Source of the DNA: Verrucomicrobiales bacterium
Lineage (GTDB): Bacteria > Verrucomicrobiota > Verrucomicrobiia > Limisphaerales > RI-55
Length of the DNA stretch: 5,953 nucleotides
Assembly (NCBI GenBank): GCA_003484235.1
Contig: DNDP01000182.1
Coordinates: 773-6,725 of the forward strand
Direction of reading: 5' to 3'
How positions within the stretch are numbered: position 1 is the first letter of the stretch; every line of letters begins with the position of its first letter. Under the pieces are notes generated by a model. The model saw only the letters and a program-made list of their open reading frames with translations. It was not told the origin of the DNA and searched no databases. Shown here one piece after another: positions 1 through 3,449 of the stretch. Both the position numbers and the translations under genes were made by a program.

Positions 1-30
1 GACAGCAACCACCACAACCCCACCCATCAT
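1..30 (-). CDS. Possible start of a minus-strand gene running off the left edge
   Basis: On the minus strand two consecutive ATG codons (30-28 and 27-25) open a reading frame that stays open to the window edge and reads MMGGVVVVAV. A short hydrophobic start of this kind would fit a signal peptide or membrane anchor. Only ten codons are visible, there is no clear Shine-Dalgarno sequence before the ATG pair, and no family can be assigned. The plus strand is equally undecided: one frame stays open from base 2 to a TGA at 101-103 and could be the tail of an upstream gene. This is a weak edge call. Confidence 0.15.
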   Translation of the reverse strand, partial: MMGGVVVVAV

Positions 31-124
31 CTTGAGCCAAGTCCGACAGGCTGCTAGCGGAGTTTCATTTCGACATATTCACAAAGCCCCTGCATTGCAG
101 TGATATTTGCGAACTTCGGGTGCT

Positions 125-162
125 AGGAGGGGCAAATGCCTCCGACCCGGCCCCGGCGGTAG
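125..162 (+). CDS. Mini-ORF of 8 codons with consensus Shine-Dalgarno
   Basis: AGGAGG at 125-130 sits five bases before an ATG at 136. This is the best-placed ribosome binding site in the window. The frame encodes only MPPTRPRR before TAG at 160-162. The peptide is rich in proline and arginine, with CCC, CCG and CGG codons, and proline runs can slow ribosomes. It is in the same frame as the CHAD gene but is separated from it by its own stop and another at 226-228. It may be a leader peptide or upstream ORF. However, if the promoter-like site at 221-251 is the real one, the mini-ORF would not be in the CHAD transcript. It may equally be chance. Confidence 0.25.
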
Positions 163-220
163 GTCGCGCGGTTCCACTCGGTCAAGATACGAACAATCCG
201 GTGGGGCGCCATTTCCGGCG

Positions 221-251
221 TTGCCTGACTGACCCAGCTTCGTCATAGAAT
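221..251 (+). promoter_or_regulatory. Candidate sigma70 promoter for the CHAD gene
   Basis: TAGAAT at 246-251 matches the -10 consensus TATAAT at five of six positions. TTGCCT at 221-226 matches the -35 consensus TTGACA at four of six. The 19-base spacer is longer than the preferred 17. Transcription would start near 258, giving a leader of about 115 bases before the ATG at 376, or about 45 before the alternative TTG at 304. The call rests on hexamer similarity alone. Confidence 0.3.
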
Positions 252-375
252 ATCCATTGCTCCTCGCCGCCGGCTGCGTGACGCATCCACGCGACAGGAC
301 CGGTTGACGAAAGATGGCCGTTGCCGTCGGCGTTCCCGGGCGAGCGTGCGAGCGTTTTCCGGCCTATCCACGACC

Positions 376-1344
376 ATGATCCGCCTGGAACAACCATCTG
401 CGCCGCGTCCGGCCCCGCTGGCGGCGGTGCCCCTGCCGACGATGCTCCGTCGTCAGCGGAAGCGTTGGCTGGATGCGTATCAGCGTTGCCGCCGGAAACT
501 CTCCAAGAAAGCCGTGCACGACCTGCGGGTACAGAGCCGGCGGCTGCTCGCCGTGCTCGGCCTCGCCCGGATCGTTCTTCCCCACCGTGAGGTGGATCCG
601 ATCGTCCGCGCCTTGCGATCCCGAATCAAGCGGTTCGGTCGGCTGCGGGACGTGCAGATCCAGCGCGGGCTGGTGAAGTCGCTTGCGCCCAGGCGGAAGG
701 ACGTCCAGCCGATGGCGCGTTTCCTCAAGCAGCGCGAAGCCCGGCAGACGCGCCGTTTGGCGAAGGAACTGGAGGAAGGCGGCACACGGAAGCTGCATCG
801 CGAGCTGACCAGATTGGAAAAGGCCCTGGAGCATGCCGGCAAGGATTCATCCCGCAGCAGACGCCAGGCGCACCGGATTCTCGCCGCGGTTGAAGCCGCC
901 TTCCGGCAGGTGAAATCCCGGCGACACCGCGTCAGGGCGGACCAACCGGCGACGCTGCACCAGACCCGCATGGCGTTCAAACGCTTCCGCTACATGGTGG
1001 AGGCGCTGCAGAAGGTGCTGCCCGGCGCAACGCGCGAACGCATCAGGGCCATGCAGGCCTTCCAGACCCGGCTGGGCGAGATTCAGGACGTGGAAGTGCT
1101 GCTGCAGCGGGTCGAAAAGTACGTGGCGCGTCATGCCGCCGAGGCGGAGCGCCTCGAAGCCTTTCAGGTTCGCGCGGCCCAACGGCTCACGGAGCTGATC
1201 CGGCGTCAGGTCACCTCGATGGACGAGCTGGATCAGTTCTGGCCCCTGCCGTCGGCGACGATTCAACTCCCCGGAAACCACCGTCGCCGCACGGTCGCCC
1301 GTTCGGCCCGGCGGATCCTGAAGGCCCATCCGCTGCCGGGCTGA
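376..1344 (+). CDS. CHAD domain-containing protein
   Basis: This 322-residue protein is a CHAD (conserved histidine alpha-helical domain) protein. The family folds into paired helical bundles with a basic surface and is known to bind inorganic polyphosphate, often beside CYTH-type triphosphatases or polyphosphate genes. Visible hallmarks are HDLRVQSRRL at residues 48-57, FGRLRDVQ at 87-94, a second half-repeat LHQTRMAFKRFRYMVEAL at 194-211 and LGEIQDVEVL at 233-242. These reflect the duplicated architecture. The protein is very rich in Arg and Lys, has no signal peptide and is presumably cytoplasmic or granule-associated. No CYTH domain is fused and no polyphosphate gene is in view. I chose ATG 376 because the extra N-terminus from TTG 304 is arginine-rich and lacks family features. 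However, 376 has no clear Shine-Dalgarno, whereas TTG 304 has AGGA nearby, and ATG 442 is a third option. The family call is firm; the start is not. Confidence 0.88.
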   Translation: MIRLEQPSAPRPAPLAAVPLPTMLRRQRKRWLDAYQRCRRKLSKKAVHDLRVQSRRLLAVLGLARIVLPHREVDPIVRALRSRIKRFGRLRDVQIQRGLVKSLAPRRKDVQPMARFLKQREARQTRRLAKELEEGGTRKLHRELTRLEKALEHAGKDSSRSRRQAHRILAAVEAAFRQVKSRRHRVRADQPATLHQTRMAFKRFRYMVEALQKVLPGATRERIRAMQAFQTRLGEIQDVEVLLQRVEKYVARHAAEAERLEAFQVRAAQRLTELIRRQVTSMDELDQFWPLPSATIQLPGNHRRRTVARSARRILKAHPLPG

Positions 1345-1386
1345 CCCTTCGCGCTGCGCCCGTGGTCGCGCAGTGCCGCGAAAGGG
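1345..1386. terminator. GC-rich hairpin between convergent genes, possible bidirectional terminator
   Basis: CCCTTCGCGCTGCGC (1345-1359) can pair with the stretch 1368-1386. The pairing uses GCGCAG and CGCGAA plus GGG, with a 3-base TGC bulge and a 1-base A bulge, around an 8-base loop. The hairpin begins right after the CHAD stop codon and lies four bases before the end of the oppositely oriented aldolase gene, so it could serve both. Neither side has a T-run, so it does not fit the classical intrinsic terminator. It may act as a transcript-end structure or with Rho. Confidence 0.5.
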
Positions 1387-1389
1387 GGG

Positions 1390-2478
1390 CTACTTCATGA
1401 CCCGATGGTTCCCGCTGGGAACGGGGGCGTCGGCCGGCGTGTCCCGCAGCAGTTGTGTCAGGTCGGCGACGAAGTCCCGCACGTCCTGCTCCTGCGTGTC
1501 CCAGGCGCACATGAGCCGGCAGCCGCCCTGCCCGATGAAGGTGTAGAACTTCCAGTCGCGCCGCCACAGGGCGTGCACGATGGGTGGGGGCAGCTCGGCG
1601 AAGACCGCGTTGGCCTGGCGCGGGAAAAGAATCTTCACCTCCGGGATCTTGGACAGCTCGTCGTGGAGCAGCTGGGCCATCGCGTTCGCGTGGGCGGCGT
1701 TCCGGAGCCAGACGCCGTCCTGCAGCATGCCCACCCACGGAGCGGACATGAAACGCATCTTGGAGGCAAGCTGCCCGGCCTGCTTGCAGCGCCACTCGAA
1801 CTCTCGCGCCAGCTCACGGTTGAAGAACACCACCGCGTCGCCGACGTGGGTGCCGTTCTTGGTGCCACCGAAGGAGAGGATGTCCACCCCCGCCTGCCAG
1901 GTGATTTCCTTGGGCTTCACGTCGAGCGAGGCCACGGCATTGGCGAAGCGCGCCCCGTCCATGTGGATTCTCAACCCCAGCCCGCGGCAGCGCGACCAGA
2001 TCGCCTTGAGCTCGTCGGGCGTGTAAACCGTGCCCAGCTCGGTTGCCTGCGTGAGGCTGACCGCGCGCGGCTTCGGGTAGTGCACGTCCGAGCGGCGTTT
2101 CACCATCTGCTCGATGCCGTCCGGCGAGACCTTGCCGTTGGGCCCGGCGACGAGCAGCACCTTGGTGCCGTTCGAGAAGAACTCCGGTGCGCCGCATTCA
2201 TCCGACTCCACGTGCGCCGTCTCGTGACAGAGAATCGAGTGATACGACTGGCACATCGACGCGAGCGAGAGCGAATTGGCCGCCGTGCCGTTGAACACGA
2301 AGAACACCTCGCAGTCGGTCTCGAACACCTCCCGGATGAGGTCGGACGCCTTCTGGGTCCAGACATCCTCGCCGTAGCCGGCGCAGTGGCCGCGGTTTGC
2401 CTGCTCCAGGGCCTGCCAGGCCTCCGGACAGATGCCGGCGTAGTTGTCGGAACCGAAATGACGGGCGCGCTTGGACAT
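1390..2478 (-). CDS. Low-specificity L-threonine aldolase (PLP-dependent, beta-eliminating lyase family)
   Basis: This 362-residue cytoplasmic enzyme belongs to the threonine aldolase / beta-eliminating lyase family (PF01212, COG2008, LtaE-like). The family uses pyridoxal phosphate to interconvert L-threonine or L-allo-threonine with glycine and acetaldehyde. Visible motifs are the N-terminal FGSDNYAG (residues 8-15), the phosphate-loop segment FNGTAAN (62-68), CHETAHVESDECGAPEF (84-100) with a His expected to stack on the cofactor (His89 by comparison with the family), HMDGARFANA (172-181) with the Asp that contacts the pyridine nitrogen, and LSFGGTKNGT (201-210) with Lys207 as the expected Schiff-base lysine. 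Length is normal and all key residues are present, so it looks active. Exact substrate preference cannot be read from sequence. ATG 2478 is chosen because the family motif starts just after it; no close Shine-Dalgarno is visible (AGGAGG lies over 30 bases upstream). It converges with the CHAD gene and diverges from the DUF1801 gene. Confidence 0.93.
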   Translation of the reverse strand: MSKRARHFGSDNYAGICPEAWQALEQANRGHCAGYGEDVWTQKASDLIREVFETDCEVFFVFNGTAANSLSLASMCQSYHSILCHETAHVESDECGAPEFFSNGTKVLLVAGPNGKVSPDGIEQMVKRRSDVHYPKPRAVSLTQATELGTVYTPDELKAIWSRCRGLGLRIHMDGARFANAVASLDVKPKEITWQAGVDILSFGGTKNGTHVGDAVVFFNRELAREFEWRCKQAGQLASKMRFMSAPWVGMLQDGVWLRNAAHANAMAQLLHDELSKIPEVKILFPRQANAVFAELPPPIVHALWRRDWKFYTFIGQGGCRLMCAWDTQEQDVRDFVADLTQLLRDTPADAPVPSGNHRVMK

Positions 2479-2500
2479 GCCGCGAAGATGGGATTTGGCC

Positions 2501-2519
2501 GGCGGCTTGCCAAGCCTCC
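2501..2519. promoter_or_regulatory. Palindrome A in the divergent intergenic region, candidate operator
   Basis: GGCTTG-C-CAAGCC (2504-2516) is a perfect 13-bp palindrome with a 6-1-6 layout. After one mismatch on each side, two further base pairs match (GG/CC), giving a 19-bp imperfect palindrome. It lies 25 bases upstream of the aldolase start codon, so a bound protein could affect aldolase transcription. No regulator family is recognised from the site. Confidence 0.35.
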
Positions 2520-2550
2520 TGTCCGTTCGGGCGGCCGAGAATCCGCTTCC

Positions 2551-2569
2551 AACTCAAGGGCCTTGATTT
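2551..2569. promoter_or_regulatory. Palindrome B in the divergent intergenic region, candidate operator
   Basis: TCAAGG-G-CCTTGA (2554-2566) is a perfect 13-bp 6-1-6 palindrome. Beyond one mismatch on each side it is flanked by AA and TT, which also match. It ends 14 bases before the DUF1801 start codon, where a repressor or an mRNA hairpin could act. Its centre (2560) is 50 bp from that of palindrome A (2510). The two share the CAAG/CTTG tetramers, but in opposite order. Confidence 0.35.
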
Positions 2570-2580
2570 AGCCTGATGGG

Positions 2581-3168
2581 ATGCAATCCAAAGCCGCTTC
2601 CGTCGAACAGTACCTGGCCGAACTCCCTCCCGAAAGGCGGAGCGCGATCGAGGCAGTCCGCAAGGTGATTCTCCGCAGCATCGACAAGGACGTCGAGGAG
2701 GGGATGCAGTACGGCATGATCGGGTATTACATTCCCCACCGCGTGTATCCGCCGGGCTATCATTGCGATCCCAAGCAGCCGCTCCCCTTCGTCTGCCTGG
2801 CGTCGCAGAAAAACCACATGGCCGTCTACATGAGCTGCATCTACGGATCTGAAGCCGAGGAACGGTGGTTCCGCGAGGCCTGGGCGAAGACCGGCAAGAA
2901 GCTCGACATGGGCAAGTCCTGCATCCGCTTCCGGAAACCGGACGATCTTGCGCTCGATGTGCTGGGAGAAGCCATCCGCCGCACACCGACCAAAAAATTC
3001 ATCGAGTTCTACGAGAAGGTGTTGAAGGACCAACGCAGGAAAACCGCCAAGGCCCGGCCGGCCGGCACCAAATCCAAACCGACCGGCAGAACTGCCCCAC
3101 AACGGGCGTCGGTACAATCCGCCCGCAGCAGCTCAACCAAGCGTGGTCGTCAGACCAGCAAGGGCTAG
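2581..3168 (+). CDS. DUF1801 (YdhG-like) domain protein with basic C-terminal tail
   Basis: This 195-residue protein matches the DUF1801 / YdhG family (PF08818). The core spans about residues 7-150, with the N-terminal helix SVEQYLAELPPERRSAIEAV, the central EEGMQYGMIGYYIP (39-52), the strand region FVCLASQKNHMAVYM (70-84) and the C-terminal CIRFRKPDDL (114-123). The fold resembles frataxin, and Bacillus subtilis YdhG (Fra) has been described as an iron chaperone; whether that role applies here is unknown. Residues 151-195 form a low-complexity tail with 14 Lys/Arg, no Asp/Glu and almost no large hydrophobic residues. It is likely disordered and may contact nucleic acid or another polyanion. 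There is no signal peptide, so the protein is cytoplasmic. ATG 2581 is the first in-frame ATG and the family core begins straight after it; no clear Shine-Dalgarno precedes it. The gene is transcribed away from the aldolase gene. Confidence 0.87.
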   Translation: MQSKAASVEQYLAELPPERRSAIEAVRKVILRSIDKDVEEGMQYGMIGYYIPHRVYPPGYHCDPKQPLPFVCLASQKNHMAVYMSCIYGSEAEERWFREAWAKTGKKLDMGKSCIRFRKPDDLALDVLGEAIRRTPTKKFIEFYEKVLKDQRRKTAKARPAGTKSKPTGRTAPQRASVQSARSSSTKRGRQTSKG

Positions 3169-3260
3169 CACCCTGCAGCGCGTTCGGGAAGCCACGAGCT
3201 GTCGCCCGTCCCAACGGCGAGGCATCCCGAGTTTCAGGGCCAGTCGCCATTTGGTCTACC

Positions 3261-3291
3261 ATTCTCAGGCCCGCCAGGAGGGGTTGAGAAT
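3261..3291. repeat. Inverted repeat ATTCTCA / TGAGAAT downstream of DUF1801
   Basis: Perfect 7-bp arms (3261-3267 and 3285-3291) flank 17 bases. The interior can add a CCC/GGG pairing. The loop carries AGGAGG (3276-3281) and the right arm is followed by TT. It lies about 90 bases past the DUF1801 stop and 160 before the protease start. It could be a weak terminator for the former or a regulatory structure for the latter. Confidence 0.3.
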
Positions 3292-3402
3292 TTCGACTTG
3301 CGCGGCCTGCAGACGCTTTGCTACCTCAAGTCTGCCCGTTTAAGACGCACCCTCCAGTCGTACCCAAACCCAACCGCACAACCCAACCCTCTCCCTGCGG
3401 TC

Positions 3403-3421
3403 CGACACCTTGCCTGTGTCG
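3403..3421 (+). promoter_or_regulatory. Small leader hairpin upstream of the metalloprotease ribosome binding site
   Basis: CGACAC (3403-3408) pairs perfectly with GTGTCG (3416-3421) around a seven-base loop. The stem ends six bases before the AGGAGA at 3428-3433, which is the probable Shine-Dalgarno, although it sits 16 bases from the GTG start, longer than usual. In RNA the stem could influence translation or stability. The evidence is pairing only. Confidence 0.25.
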
Positions 3422-3449
3422 CGTCGCAGGAGAACAACACACCCCTGCC

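Larger units (their letters stand above)
1..375. other. Non-coding leader upstream of the CHAD gene
   Basis: No convincing full-length gene lies here. The first 120 bases are richer in A and T than the rest of the window. The stretch contains an 11-bp palindrome at 90-100 (CTGCA-T-TGCAG), an 8-codon mini-ORF with a consensus ribosome binding site (125-162) and a promoter-like pair of hexamers (221-251). In the CHAD frame there are stops at 160-162 and 226-228, so the CHAD coding region cannot start before base 229. Confidence 0.6.
3169..3449. other. Intergenic region and presumed leader of the metalloprotease gene
   Basis: No credible gene lies in these 281 bases; the frame open across 3143-3343 has no recognisable protein character. 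The region holds an inverted repeat (3261-3291), a C-rich and G-poor stretch (3361-3396) and a small hairpin (3403-3421) just upstream of AGGAGA (3428-3433). No promoter matches the sigma70 consensus well. The weak candidates are TTTAAG near 3339 and a TTGCGC / TACCTC pair near 3299-3328. Confidence 0.5.

Noticed and set aside
126..144. Possible hairpin GGAGG...CCTCC around the mini-ORF start
   Set aside because: Pairing needs a two-base bulge and leaves a loop of only two bases, so it is not convincing.
364..1329. Several minus-strand frames across the CHAD gene
   Set aside because: They are shadows of a clear CHAD coding region with conserved motifs on the plus strand; none shows domain character.
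1211..1795. Minus-strand frame of 194 codons overlapping the 3' ends of the CHAD and aldolase genes
   Set aside because: It crosses two well-supported genes in another frame and its translation is Arg/Ala/Gly-rich without motifs.
2495..2513. Inverted repeat TTGGC-N9-GCCAA
   Set aside because: It overlaps the stronger continuous palindrome at 2504-2516 and has shorter, widely spaced arms.
1405..2571. Long plus-strand open frame (388 codons) antisense to the threonine aldolase gene
   Set aside because: It covers the aldolase gene, whose complete set of PLP-enzyme motifs is on the other strand. Its translation shows no family motif and has the Val/Arg/Gly/His-rich composition typical of shadows in GC-rich DNA.
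2198..2986. Minus-strand frame spanning the divergent gap and parts of both the aldolase and DUF1801 genes
   Set aside because: It overlaps two genes with clear family identity in other frames, and its Cys/Arg/Ser-rich translation is typical of a shadow frame.
3143..3343. Small plus-strand frame after the DUF1801 gene, including a possible TTG start at 3284 behind AGGAGG
   Set aside because: AGGAGG is only two bases from TTG 3284, too close for normal initiation, and the predicted peptide has no recognisable features.
3361..3390. Telomere-like CCCAA / CAACCC units, considered as a short tandem repeat or CRISPR-like element
   Set aside because: The units are irregular and too short and there is no spacer structure. 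Base skew explains the pattern better.
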